From JAJTFA01 sp051715425 (GTDB lineage: Bacteria; Bacteroidota; Bacteroidia; UKL13-3): a DNA stretch of 64,000 nt. Location: positions 281,847-345,846 of the forward strand of contig JBPXJS010000009.1 of the NCBI GenBank assembly GCA_051715425.1, given 5' to 3'. The notes beneath the pieces were generated by a model. The model did no database searches. It was not told the origin of the DNA and saw only the letters and a program-made list of their open reading frames with translations. Position 1 is the stretch's first letter. Each line of letters begins with the position of its first letter. A program made the position numbers and the translations under genes. Below are positions 6,866 to 18,200 of this stretch, one piece after another.

Positions 6866-7087
6866 GTTCTGGCAGAAGCCTACAAAGAGATCATACTTGG
6901 CTATGCTGTTCTGGAAAATGAGATTAAGGATCAGGCAAAACTTTTAAATGAACAGTATAAATATGCTAGACTATTAAGAGCTTATTTTAATAAGGACAAT
7001 AATTCTGTGAAAGAAAAGATTTATAACAGCCCCTCAACCTTCCTTCGCTTCTACACCTTTCATGAAATACCCAAGAAGTATATTTAG
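6866..7087 (+). pseudogene. Decayed or truncated coding fragment, 73 codons without an ATG
   Basis: The frame is open and reads as a protein-like amphipathic helical sequence (EIILGYAVLENEIKDQAKL, then NEQYKYARLLRAYF) up to a TAG at 7085-7087. It has no ATG, and its last 54 bases overlap the 3' end of the HEPN gene on the other strand. The composition resembles real coding sequence, so I read it as the remnant of a third gene after the OLD pair, or a gene with a non-standard start. Confidence is low. Confidence 0.3.
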
Positions 7088-7762
7088 TACAGAAAAAAAG
7101 TCAGTTGTTAATTCTTCCTCTATCATCATCATTTCCATTGCATTTTCTAGTGTTAATTTGTTTAACGCACTTGCACTATCTTGTTTAATCTTTGATCTAT
7201 AGTGTGGCAGGTACTCATGTGCTACTGCATTTAATTCAAGTGTGTACAGATCAGGATTATCCAGTTGCCCTTCATGAGCAATCTTGTTTCTAATAACCCT
7301 TACGCTGGTAAATAATAGGTTTGTCCTTTCGATGGCATCCATAATGTCTTTAAAACTCGAAATTTTTTCTTTTAATTTCTTTTCAAAATGAGTTTTTTTT
7401 TCAATACCCAATTCTAATACCTCATTTATAAGGTGTAAGATTTGATCTTTATATGTGGTTATCCTTAAAAAAAAGTTTTCTATTGCATATCTTAAAAAAT
7501 CGTTTGTACCGATTCTAGAATATACATCCACCAGTGAATGTCTTTCTACCACAAGTATTCTGCTTATTTGTATGGTGCGGAGAGTCTGTTCAATCTTTTC
7601 ACATTGATGATTGACCTTCATCAAATAATCATACTTCGGATTAGACTGCTTGAACCCTCCTTTTCTCAATTCAACTTCCCAGAGTTTTGCTAACTCAACA
7701 GCAAATTGATGCTCATTGAAAGTAATTTTAATAGTTCCTGCTTTCATATTATTGCTTATCAA
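7034..7762 (-). CDS. HEPN-domain protein (Cthe_2314-like), 242 aa
   Basis: The central-to-C-terminal part is helical and carries RNKIAH at residues 158-163, the Rx4H motif of HEPN ribonucleases (R158, N159, H163), inside the context SVRVIRNKIAHEG. The overall pattern fits the Cthe_2314-like HEPN family. HEPN proteins are metal-independent RNases in toxin-antitoxin, abortive-infection and CRISPR systems. No MNT nucleotidyltransferase antitoxin is next to it, so if it is a toxin its control partner is unclear. The start is at 7762; the ATG at 7747 is equally possible. Confidence 0.7.
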   Translation of the reverse strand: MISNNMKAGTIKITFNEHQFAVELAKLWEVELRKGGFKQSNPKYDYLMKVNHQCEKIEQTLRTIQISRILVVERHSLVDVYSRIGTNDFLRYAIENFFLRITTYKDQILHLINEVLELGIEKKTHFEKKLKEKISSFKDIMDAIERTNLLFTSVRVIRNKIAHEGQLDNPDLYTLELNAVAHEYLPHYRSKIKQDSASALNKLTLENAMEMMMIEEELTTDFFSVLNILLGYFMKGVEAKEG

Positions 7763-7815
7763 TAAAGGCCATGAATATAAAGTAAAATTTAACTGTATTT
7801 TTGTGAGGTATTAAG

Positions 7816-7932
7816 ATGTCATACAGGAAACGCAAAAACATAATGAAGGAATCTCATAAAGCTCAATTCATATTGGGTCTGATTATCGCTTTGGTGGCTG
7901 TAGGTTTCTATTTGTTAAGTAAACTTCTCTAA
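7816..7932 (+). CDS. Small single-pass membrane peptide, 38 aa
   Basis: A short frame starts at ATG 7816 behind a GAGG Shine-Dalgarno-like sequence at the right distance. It encodes a basic N-terminus (MSYRKRKNIMKES) and one hydrophobic segment, IlGLIIALVAVGFYLL, with a short Lys end. This is the layout of type I toxin-like peptides and small regulatory membrane peptides. Its last 50 bases overlap the 3' end of the convergent gene 7883-8155. It is too short for statistical support, but the membrane segment and ribosome-binding site together make it credible. Confidence 0.45.
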   Translation: MSYRKRKNIMKESHKAQFILGLIIALVAVGFYLLSKLL

Positions 7933-8155
7933 GATCAATATAGTTCTCTAAGACGTCCTCTTCTGTGGTTGTTTTGATGCGCTGGAGTCTTTTAGTCTTT
8001 ATGTTGTAGAACACTTCAACGTAAAAGTCATGTAGTTTGTATAAGCGAATGTAGAGTTGATTGTAGATGGCACGCTCATCTAATTGTTGACCGGCATCAA
8101 AGATGACATCAGCTTTCTCATCTTGGGAAAGTGCGTTGAATGTATCAATATTCAT
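7883..8155 (-). CDS. Hypothetical protein of Bacteroidota mobile elements, 90 aa
   Basis: The sequence MNIDTFNALSQDEKADVIFDAGQQL, with a following aromatic core (HDFYVEVFYN) and an acidic end, resembles a widespread family of small unnamed proteins in Bacteroidota; I recognise the look but know no function. The frame is open to 8185, but I prefer the ATG at 8155. The family typically begins MNIxTFxxLS, and a promoter-like TACTTTCG (minus strand, 8161-8168) lies directly upstream of 8155 and would be inside the longer form. It converges on the 38-aa membrane peptide gene. Confidence 0.65.
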   Translation of the reverse strand: MNIDTFNALSQDEKADVIFDAGQQLDERAIYNQLYIRLYKLHDFYVEVFYNIKTKRLQRIKTTTEEDVLENYIDLREVYLTNRNLQPPKR

Positions 8156-8160
8156 TTGTA

Positions 8161-8168
8161 CGAAAGTA
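8161..8168 (-). promoter_or_regulatory. Near-consensus -7 element (TACTTTCG)
   Basis: On the minus strand this reads TACTTTCG, one mismatch from TAnnTTTG, six bases upstream of the chosen start at 8155. It would give an almost leaderless message. It is used here mainly as support for the start choice. Confidence 0.35.
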
Positions 8169-8310
8169 TGAAAAAACTGATTCAATATGCACCTAGCAGA
8201 ATTACGTGAGAATGTTGTTTTAAATATTGATAAGGTATAATTAAGGGCAATACTTTGTAGTACCTTTTATTTTGAAGAACTTATGTATAAAGTATGATTT
8301 TATTATAAAT

Positions 8311-8451
8311 TTAAAGGAAGATTTTTAGGTGTTTTTCAAGAACCAAGTAAGCAGATTCCCAATGTCCATTAAATTTAGCGAACTCTGCAAATAGAATTTG
8401 ATTCAACTTTTCTTTCAAAAAATAAGCTGATCCGTCTAACCTAAATCGGCA
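8311..8451 (-). pseudogene. Possible gene remnant, 46 codons without a start
   Basis: In the 315-bp gap 8186-8500 one minus-strand frame reads as protein-like sequence (LDGSAYFLKEKLNQILF, then AEFAKFNGHWESAYLVLEKH) and ends at a stop at 8311-8313. It is bounded upstream by a stop and has no ATG. I read it as the C-terminal remnant of a lost gene in the element; no family is recognised. Nothing else is visible in this gap. Confidence 0.25.
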
Positions 8452-8500
8452 TTAAAATCGTTATAATCTTCTGGAAGGTGTTGCTTTTAAATACGCTCTT

Positions 8501-9724
8501 TTATTTTGGAACAATTCCTAAGAAAATGTTGGTAGGAAAATTCCTTATCACATAAGGGTTTCCAAAATTAAAATTAACTCCAACCCTTAACATTGAAGAG
8601 ATAATTAAACCTGTTGATATTTGATTGGTCCACAGTCCCCAACGTCTAGTGTTAGTATCCTTAATATTTAAGTAGTTAAATAATTCATCGTTCCCCAAAA
8701 GACGTGAAAAGCGATAAGTGGCGAAAAAGACAAGTTCTTCTTTATAACCAGATAAAAAGAGAACCGATGAAATTGCCGGGTCAAATTTTTCTATAAAATC
8801 AGAGGAGTATGTTCCTATATCTGGTATATCAATAGAGTTACGAATATTAACACTAGATAATAATCTGATTCGTTCATTTCTGCTTCTTATTAATAAAAAT
8901 GGCCAATCTAAATTTGTAACCAAATTACCACCGCCCCCTAAAATTCTCTGCAAAGCATCATCTTTTCTCTCTGTTGAATCAATTATTGTAACGCCAGCAC
9001 TATCTCGGCCCACCGTTAGATTATTGGACACCAGTGTGCCTACTCCAAGACGAAATGGGCCAAAATAATCTGAATATAGCTCAGTGTATGCGGAGATTTT
9101 TCCTTTATTCCCATATGAAAGTAAATAACTGCCAAGGATTTTATTATTTTTTGAATTAATGTTGTTTTCATAAAAGAGCTCTGCACGAATATCGGTATCA
9201 TAGATTCCAACGGGAAAAAGTTGTAATGTGCGATCTCCACGAAACAGATAAAAATATTTAACAGAAAACTTATGCAGGTCCTCTTGAGATTTTAGATAAG
9301 GTAATATTAGCGCACCATATTTCCTTTCAACTGCTTCGATTTCTTCTCGGTTGGTTATTGATTTTAATTCGATTATTTTTTGATTATTTATGCTATCTAT
9401 TTTTGCTTGAATCTCATTACTGCTTAATTTAAAGTGTACAGCCGTAAGTAAATACTGATGTTGAGTTTCATTTTGAGGGTAGAATTTCGTTTTTGGATAT
9501 AAGGGTGTTTTATCATAAGAATATGGTGGGTCTGACAACTGAGATTTGTATCTTGTCGGATTCAATTTAATGTAAGGAAATGAAGAAGTTAAGACCCATT
9601 TCTTCACTATTTTGGAGGGTGCTCTTAATGTATTATCAAGACGTTTAACCTCAAAGGTGTTAATGATTTGCCCAGAGGCAATTTGACAAGTGTTTATCAA
9701 AAAAAGCAAGATAAGTGTTTTCAT
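8501..9724 (-). CDS. Secreted or outer-membrane protein of unknown function, 407 aa
   Basis: It begins with a classical signal peptide (MKTLILLFLINTCQIASGQ, cleavage after about residue 18), so the protein leaves the cytoplasm. The middle (about 95-140) is a charged helical stretch. The C-terminal half alternates polar and hydrophobic residues with many aromatic and Gly/Asn positions (SAYTELYSDYFGPFRLGVG, later RWGLWTNQISTGLIISSM) and ends in a hydrophobic IFLGIVPK, suggesting a beta-barrel or beta-rich outer-membrane domain. There is no T9SS tail. It is the only exported protein seen among the cargo of the element and has no obvious partner. The family is unknown to me. Confidence 0.75.
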   Translation of the reverse strand: MKTLILLFLINTCQIASGQIINTFEVKRLDNTLRAPSKIVKKWVLTSSFPYIKLNPTRYKSQLSDPPYSYDKTPLYPKTKFYPQNETQHQYLLTAVHFKLSSNEIQAKIDSINNQKIIELKSITNREEIEAVERKYGALILPYLKSQEDLHKFSVKYFYLFRGDRTLQLFPVGIYDTDIRAELFYENNINSKNNKILGSYLLSYGNKGKISAYTELYSDYFGPFRLGVGTLVSNNLTVGRDSAGVTIIDSTERKDDALQRILGGGGNLVTNLDWPFLLIRSRNERIRLLSSVNIRNSIDIPDIGTYSSDFIEKFDPAISSVLFLSGYKEELVFFATYRFSRLLGNDELFNYLNIKDTNTRRWGLWTNQISTGLIISSMLRVGVNFNFGNPYVIRNFPTNIFLGIVPK

Positions 9725-9775
9725 AGATTTAGTAATTGGTATTCAAAGTAACAATTAATCCTTCCCACAGAACAA

Positions 9776-9820
9776 GAGTGAAAACACTCTTTTTTGGTAG
9801 TGAAAACACTCTTTTTTTTG
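9776..9820. terminator. Tandem GAGTG-AAAA-CACTC hairpins with T-tracts
   Basis: GAGTG-AAAA-CACTC (9776-9789) is followed by six Ts, and a near-copy (AGTG-AAAA-CACT, 9799-9810, then C and eight Ts) follows four bases later. Both are oriented to stop plus-strand transcription, shielding the recombinase gene at 9990 from read-through, or acting as an insulator next to the minus-strand gene that starts at 9724. The rest of 9725-9989 is AT-rich with nothing else recognisable apart from two TTCGAATTG copies. Confidence 0.5.
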
Positions 9821-9989
9821 AGCATAAAATATTCGAATTGTTTAGCGAAATGCCCTATAGCATTATTCAGCACTCAATTCATACTTTAAAAGCAATTTAA
9901 ATCTCTCGTGTGATATAATTCCTCGTAAATCCAGTTCATTCCCAATCCAATACACTTTCATAAATTCGAATTGCTAACCATTAATAACC

Positions 9990-11495
9990 GTGGACTCCAA
10001 AAAACCTGTCGGCATCTGGATCAGGGTATCTACAGATGACCAAGCTATGGGTGAATCCCCAGAGCATCATGAGCAACGTGCCCGATACTATGCCGAAGCG
10101 AAGGGATGGGATATACGGTTCGTATACCATCTTGAAGCGGTGTCCGGCAAATCGGTCATGAATCATTCAGAGACTAAAAAGATGATGAATGATGTTAAAA
10201 CGGGCCGGATCACCGGCATAATCTTCTCCAAACTTGCCAGATTGGCTCGTAACACAAAAGAACTTCTAGAATTTGCAGACTATTTCAGAGAACACAATGC
10301 AGACCTTATCTCACTACAAGAAGCAATTGATACAAGTACACCTGCTGGCAGGCTCTTCTATACGATGATTGCCGCAATGGCTCAATGGGAGAGAGAGGAG
10401 ATTGCAGATCGGGTGGCGGCATCGGTTCCTGTTCGGGCGAGGCTGGGTAAATCACTGGGAGGTCAAGCAGCATTCGGGTACCGATGGGAGGATAACGAAT
10501 TTCTCCTTGATGAAACGGAAGCTCCTGTTCGAAAGATGATATATGAGCTCTTTTTAAAGCACAAGCGCAAAAAGACAACGGCTCGAGAGTTAAACACTAT
10601 GGGATATCGAACCAGAAATGGTTCCAAATTCTCAGACACCACCATTGACCGATTACTCCGAGACTCGACTGCGAAGGGAGAACGAATTGCGAATCACACC
10701 AAAAGCGAAGGTGGAAACAGGAACTGGGTTCCGAAACCAGAATCCGAATGGGTACGTATTCCCTGCCCTGCGATCATTTCAGTTGAAACCTGGGCTGAAT
10801 GCACACGAATATTAGATGAGCAGTTGCAAAGCAGGAGGAAAGCGGGCCCGAAACCAGTGCATCTTTTAGCTGGATATGTTTTCTGTGAGGTATGCGGCAA
10901 GCGGATGTATGTATTTCATAAGAATAACGTGTATGCGTGCAAGCAATGCAAGATCAGAATTCCAGCCCAAGATTTGGATGAAATCTACCATGTTCAATTG
11001 AAAACCTTTCTCCTCACGGAATCAGATATCGAAACATATCTAAAACAAAACAATCAATTCATTCAAGAAAAAGAATCACAATTGCTAATTCTCAAAAATG
11101 AATCGGTGAGTCTCAAAAAGAAAATGGATGAACTAGTTTCGATGAGATTAAACGGTGAACTTTCAAAAGAAAGCTTTCCGCAACATTACAAACCATTAGA
11201 GGAGCGATTAGCCCAGATTGAAACCCAAATACCCGAATCGGAGGCTGAAATTGATTTCTTGGGCATCCAGATGCTTTCCTCGGACACCGTTTTGCGAGAA
11301 GCCAAAGATCTCTACGAAAGATGGCCAACGCTCGTATATGAAGAGAAAAGGCGCATTGTCGAGGTAATTACTGAAGCAATTACCATCGGCAAGGAAGAAA
11401 TTAAATTCCAGCTGGCGTACATACCAACCCCCTATTCCCAAAATAGCGGAAAAAAGCAACACGACTTCAAGGGTTCATGGCAGCTATCAGCATAA
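9990..11495 (+). CDS. Large serine recombinase (integrase of the element), 501 aa, GTG start
   Basis: The N-terminal resolvase domain has the catalytic Ser14 in IWIRVSTDDQ, followed by the family's Arg-rich KLARLARNTKELLEF (81-95) and the MIAAMAQWEREEI helix (126-138). A recombinase domain (about 155-270), a zinc ribbon with Cys299, Cys302, Cys317 and Cys320, and a coiled-coil (about 355-420) complete the large-serine-integrase plan. These enzymes integrate and excise elements at short att sites. The start is GTG at 9990: an in-frame stop lies just upstream and the next ATG would cut off the active site. The last eight residues and the stop codon are encoded in comM-derived DNA past the junction. 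Confidence 0.95.
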   Translation: MDSKKPVGIWIRVSTDDQAMGESPEHHEQRARYYAEAKGWDIRFVYHLEAVSGKSVMNHSETKKMMNDVKTGRITGIIFSKLARLARNTKELLEFADYFREHNADLISLQEAIDTSTPAGRLFYTMIAAMAQWEREEIADRVAASVPVRARLGKSLGGQAAFGYRWEDNEFLLDETEAPVRKMIYELFLKHKRKKTTARELNTMGYRTRNGSKFSDTTIDRLLRDSTAKGERIANHTKSEGGNRNWVPKPESEWVRIPCPAIISVETWAECTRILDEQLQSRRKAGPKPVHLLAGYVFCEVCGKRMYVFHKNNVYACKQCKIRIPAQDLDEIYHVQLKTFLLTESDIETYLKQNNQFIQEKESQLLILKNESVSLKKKMDELVSMRLNGELSKESFPQHYKPLEERLAQIETQIPESEAEIDFLGIQMLSSDTVLREAKDLYERWPTLVYEEKRRIVEVITEAITIGKEEIKFQLAYIPTPYSQNSGKKQHDFKGSWQLSA

Positions 11496-12525
11496 AACTG
11501 GCCGGATATTCAATGGAAAAACGGGCGCGCGAAATGGTAACCCTTCTTTCCTCCAGCGGCTGGCGCATGACCTCGAGCACCGTGCGTTTAAATTCAGGCA
11601 ACTCATCCAGAAACAATACCCCGTTATGTGATAAGGAAATTTCTCCCGGTTGCGGATTGTTACCTCCTCCAACCAGTGCCACATCACTAATGGTATGATG
11701 AGGGGAGCGGAAAGGACGTGCGTAGAGCAATGAGGTTTCTTTTCCAAGTTTGCCGGCAACCGAATGTATTTTTGTGGTTTCCAGAGCTTCGTGCAAAGTG
11801 AGTGGTGGCAGTATAGAAGGAAGTCTTTTGGCAAGCATGGTTTTACCTGCACCTGGTGGCCCAATCAGTATCACGTTATGTCCTCCGGCAGCAGCAATTT
11901 CCAATGCCCGTTTTATATTTTCCTGTCCACGCACATCGGCAAAATCCGAATCGCTGTGGGCGTAGTTTTGTTCAAACTCAGCGCGGGTATCTATTACAAG
12001 AGGTTGTAAATCCAACTTACCATCAAAAAAATCAACCACCTCTTTTAAACTTGATACCCCAAATACATTGATATTATTTACAATGGCGGCTTCGCGTGCA
12101 TTTTCAACAGGAAGGATAAAGCCTTCAAACCCTTCTTTCCTGGCCTGTATTGCAATTGGCAGGGCACCTTTAATGGGTTTAAGTGTTCCGTCCAACGCAA
12201 GTTCACCCATTATGATGTATTTCTCCAGGCGTTCCCCAAGCATCTGTTCTGATGCAGCCAGTATGCCCAATGCTATTGGTAAATCGTAGGAAGAACCTTC
12301 CTTTCTGATATCGGCCGGAGCCATATTAATAACGGTTCGCAGGCGCGGCATCTTATAATCCATATTACGCACAGCTGTTTCAATCCGGTGATGGCTTTCT
12401 TTTACAGCATTATCCGGTAAACCTACCAGATTGTATCCCACCCCCTGATTTGAAACATTCACCTCAATAGTAATAGTTACAGCATTTACGCCATACACCG
12501 CACTTCCAAAAGTTCTGATAAGCAT
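11467..12525 (-). pseudogene. comM: comM/yifB (Mg-chelatase-like AAA+ ATPase), truncated by the element
   Basis: The first 352 codons are intact: the N-terminal domain starts MLIRTFGSAVYGVNA, Walker A GPPGAGKT is at 222-229 and Walker B GVLFLDE at 302-308. The frame ends in AAMNP followed directly by TGA. Normal ComM continues with a Cys-rich CPCG segment and about 150 more residues carrying the rest of the ATPase and the C-terminal domain. ComM is a helicase that promotes branch migration during natural transformation, so the truncated product is expected to be inactive. The track of homology stops exactly where the recombinase gene ends, so this is insertional disruption. The start is at 12525; 12543 is a less likely upstream ATG. 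Confidence 0.9.
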
Positions 12526-12576
12526 ATGGCGAAAAATAAACACTTATTTGTTACCGTCCAAATAAACAGTACCCTG

Positions 12577-12584
12577 TATCTTTG
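12577..12584 (+). promoter_or_regulatory. TAnnTTTG -7 promoter element
   Basis: TATCTTTG is a perfect match to the Bacteroidota -7 consensus and ends only 10 bp before the ATG at 12595. The expected transcription start is within a few bases of the start codon, so the message would be nearly leaderless. It also argues against starts further upstream in the same frame (12526). Confidence 0.5.
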
Positions 12585-12594
12585 TAATAGCATT

Positions 12595-14611
<2,017 letters not shown>

Positions 14612-14613
<2 letters not shown>

Positions 14614-14637
14614 AAAAGCAGCTTAAGCTGCTTTTTT
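14612..14637. terminator. Bidirectional terminator, perfect 26-bp palindrome
   Basis: A6-GCAGCTT/AAGCTGC-T6 is a perfect palindrome with poly-A and poly-T flanks, so it can end transcription from both sides. It overlaps the stop codon of the plus gene ending at 14613 and encodes the last residues (Lys-Lys-Ala-Ala) and stop of the convergent minus gene. Confidence 0.8.
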
Positions 14638-15096
14638 ATTTTTCAATATTTTTCTCGAAGCATACAGTACGCCTCCAATTAAGGTGTAGATTATTCCTCC
14701 GTCAATTGGTAAATCCGGTGGATCCGGTGGTTCAGGCGGATCATGATAAATGGGAGGGTTGTCCGGATCTTCTTTATCGGTAACATTAAGATGGTTAGGC
14801 GGGGTTTCAGCAGGTATACTTTCTTTTAATTCAGCCTCTATTTTACCATCGTTAGTTATGTTCAGATTAAAGTTTAGAGAAGGAGAAGATACAGGTGTTT
14901 CCTCTGAGTTCTTTTTGCGCTTGTGGCCACGCAGATTAAGCTCATCGTATAACATCCCCTCATTTTCCTCATCTCTTATGGTATTTCCTTCGGAATAATA
15001 GCCATCCTCTTCCTCGCTATCCTGATATTGTGCAAGCACATTTTCAGGCAAAAAACAAATCAGGGCAAGCAAGAATGCAGTACAAACAAATTTCAT
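14623..15096 (-). CDS. Small secreted protein with a Pro-Ile-Asp (PID-CTERM-type) sorting tail, 157 aa
   Basis: It has an N-terminal signal peptide (MKFVCTAFLLALICFLPENV, then LAQ), an acidic Asn/Glu-rich middle, a Pro/Asp-rich linker (PPEPPDPPD) and a C-terminal tail LPIDGGIIYTLIGGVLYASR with a basic end. The tripartite tail (PIDGG motif, hydrophobic helix, positive end) is that of exosortase-type sorting signals known in Bacteroidota as PID-CTERM. No exosortase is in the window. The frame is open to 15156, but the ATG at 15096 places the signal peptide at the true N-terminus. It is convergent with the DUF255 gene and upstream of no visible operon partner. Confidence 0.7.
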   Translation of the reverse strand: MKFVCTAFLLALICFLPENVLAQYQDSEEEDGYYSEGNTIRDEENEGMLYDELNLRGHKRKKNSEETPVSSPSLNFNLNITNDGKIEAELKESIPAETPPNHLNVTDKEDPDNPPIYHDPPEPPDPPDLPIDGGIIYTLIGGVLYASRKILKNKKAA

Positions 15097-15269
15097 TCGG
15101 TTCAATCCAGTGGTGCCGCAATTTAGGTCAATAATGTCAATTTTATTCTTTTCCATTTCTCAGTTGTTCACTACAGAACTATTTCAAGTGTTAATCGTCA
15201 GTTTTTCCTAAACCAATCAACGGATTTATGAAATTTGTTGCTGTATAATTTATGATGCTCATGTTAATA

Positions 15270-18200
15270 CTACTCTATATTTAGTTTTTCCTTATATGTC
15301 TTGTTAATTTCAATAAAGTATAGCCCCTGAGGTAAATGCCCAACTTCCATTTGCGCCTCTGTTTTATTTGGTTGTGCCTCGTACATTTTTTTACCTGTTA
15401 TATCATAAATGCTTAGATACTTTATGGTTATCCCATTAGTGGCTTTAATAGTTACCCTATCATTTGCCGGATTAGGGAAAACGTTTATTTCCGGATGAGC
15501 AGAAGGGTATAGTTCACCAATATGAACTGCAACGGCTTCTGAATGCGATTTTTCTCCTGAAAGATCATACTGTACCAGCCTGTAGTAAAGTGTTTGAACT
15601 CCCATGGTTATAGCATAGGTAAGTGCATCTTCATCAATAAACTGGTAATTGTTAAGCTTGTTGCTGTTCAACTGGCCTTTTACGGTTCCGGTCTCATCAA
15701 ACACTTCGTTGTTTACCGACCGTTCAATCATATAATACGCATTGTTTTTTTCCGAAACGGACGCCCATTCTATGGCAACATCATCGGTATTAACCAAGCT
15801 ATAAGCTCTGAAATACAGTAACTCAACAGGTAATGCAGATTGATCAATAAAAATGAGTTCAAACCGGTTACCAGCAGATGCAGTATTGTTGGTGATATTA
15901 AAGGTGTACGAAGGTGCCGCCCTCAAATCAATTATTTGAGTGGTAAACAAATCCCTTAATAAAATGGCCTTGTGTGCCGGTACCATACCCATATTGCTGA
16001 ACTGTAGCGTGTAACTTCCTTGTGTTGCATTGGCAAAGAGTGTAAATGTATCCGCCACATGAGTCAATGGGGCAACCCGGTTTAACTGAACCTTTTCTGA
16101 CGCAGAAACCAAAAAGCCAAAATTAATAAGAGAGTTGGTAAACTTAGGAGCATCTTCTCCGCTTGTATAATGATTGGAAGCTCCCTGCTTAAACTCCAGC
16201 CAGGCCACATCACTGTTCAGGTTGTCCTTAATCATTTTAGCTGTTAAGCGGTTTAGTCCCGATTTAAAATAATCAACTGGTGCGCTGGTTACCTTGCAGC
16301 TTTCTGTAAAAGTTAGGGTAGGACTTCCCGTATTTTCTGCCTTTACAAAAAATGCCTGCCCTGATGCAAGGTATACGCCTGTTCCATCATCAGACTCGTA
16401 ACTTCCTGTTGCCGGATTCAAAAGATGAAAGAATGTATTAAGGTTTGATTTGGTTACCAATGTCCAGTCAATCTGAGAAGGGTATGGATTACCAACAAGA
16501 TTCCAGCCATTGTTATTATCAATATCCGTATTGGTGTAACTAACCGTTGGCGAAATATTTCCGCTGTTTATTCCTTCAACAAAATCTACGGTAACTGCAT
16601 TTTGACTTGGAAACGGTCCATCATACCATGCCGGTGATGATAAGGTGCGGTCTCCTCTTACAAATACCAACGCCCCTTTACCGGCAGTAAGTGTATTGGT
16701 AATATTTGTTACTGCTTTCCAACCACGTCCTGTTCCACTGTTATCTTCCTGGTAGGTGTAAACAGAAGTGCTGTTTTGTGTGGTAGCATCAAACCCGTTG
16801 GTAGCTCCACCAGAGCCTGTAACATAGATATCATCAATTAACTGACTATAGGTAAAATTACCTGTATTTGGAGATAACATCCGATATCTGCGTGTTATGG
16901 CCGGAATAAACCTTTGTACATTTACATTACCTGTTATGCTTCCGCCATTAAGTTGCCCCACACGTGCTGTAGTTGATGCAGTAGATAATAAGGTTAGGTT
17001 ACCTGCTGATGCAAGTGTTCCTCCCGAAGCAACACTTACTGAATCAACAATCTGAAGTGTATTCCCAAGAGTAAGTGTTCCGGATGTTTTATTAACCACC
17101 AGGCGGTTTAGCACATTTGTAGTACCACTGTTTGTTTGATCCATACTTAATGTACCGGCATCTGCAACACTTCCTGTAATAATAATGGATGAAGTGGAAG
17201 ATCCGGTAACTGTGCCTGAGGAGCCTGATTTAAACCCGTTGTTTATAGTAAGTGTAAATCCGTTCAGGTTTAATTTTTTTCCACTGGCAATATCAATCTT
17301 TCCATTAATGGTCATGTTTTCCTGAAGGGTGGTATTGTTACTTACCGTAACAGAATCAGAAACGCTGGAAGATACAACAAGAGCTGTGCTTCCACCTGTT
17401 GGGTTTACGGTATTGGCTGTTCCGTTCCAGTTGCCATCATTATCAGAAACCCAATACTCAAGCGAACCATCAGTTAAAGAGCGGTACTCAATTCTCTTCA
17501 CCCCGTTTGCATTTACGTTAGGTACAATACTTCCCCATTTGCGGGAGGCTCCATTTACATTGGCATCATAAAAAGTGGCATAACCGTTAGCTGCAGTATT
17601 GGCTACTGCATCGCTTTCAATTAACGTTGCATTTATGGGTCTTCCTGTTCCATCCAGGTTATCAAAAAGCAAGGCAAAGTTTTTTGCACTGCTTGATGTG
17701 CCGCCATATATAGCTGTTCCGTCATTGGAGGTGCTACCTGTGCTGAGATCAATTACCTTGGCTGTATTGGTGCTGGTTACCCGTGTGCTTACTGCGGTTC
17801 CTCCATTTCCGTTGTTTAACATGATGCGCATATACACTGAGTTGGCAATATCAAAACGGGTATCACCGGTTGGCTCCAGAACAAACCAGCCTGTGTAATT
17901 ACCAGATCCGTCTGTTGTAAAAGATCCATAGGAACTGCTAAGATCGGGAGCTGTAAGTCTGGTAAAGGTATTTCCTGTAGCATCAACAATAATTGGATTA
18001 CCTGCACCATTGCTACTGGCCAGATCACCGGTAATCACAGCAGCGTTATAATACCTGTAGGTGGATGATGGGATCAGGTTGCCGATGGTAAGTCTGAAGG
18101 CATAAGGAATCCGGTTATTGTTAGTTCCACTCACACCTTGAATGTATTGAGGGATATAAACTTCAGAAATGGTTGCCGCCAACTCTCCAAATACAAAATA

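Larger units (their letters stand above)
1..11469. mobile_element. Integrative element (right part) inserted in comM, with a large serine recombinase
   Basis: The right boundary is set by the abrupt loss of comM homology at about 11467-11475, immediately at the 3' end of a large serine recombinase gene. Everything to the left is atypical accessory DNA: an ArdC-like protein, a methyltransferase-nuclease, an OLD nuclease operon, a HEPN protein, orphan proteins and several palindromes. The left attachment site and the C-terminal third of comM are not in the window, so the element is at least 11.4 kb. No conjugation or phage structural gene is visible here. Calling it an integrative island (ICE, mobilizable element or prophage-like) is inference; the interruption of comM is seen directly. 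Confidence 0.8.

Noticed and set aside
6831..6905. 24-codon frame starting at ATGAGTATCCAG after the OLD partner gene
   Set aside because: Too short, with a Cys/Trp-rich, unlikely composition, and overlapping the longer coding-like frame at 6866-7087.
9776..9820. Tandem GAGTG/CACTC repeats as a possible CRISPR
   Set aside because: Only two short units separated by four bases, with T-tracts. They are terminators, not repeat-spacer units, and no cas genes are present.
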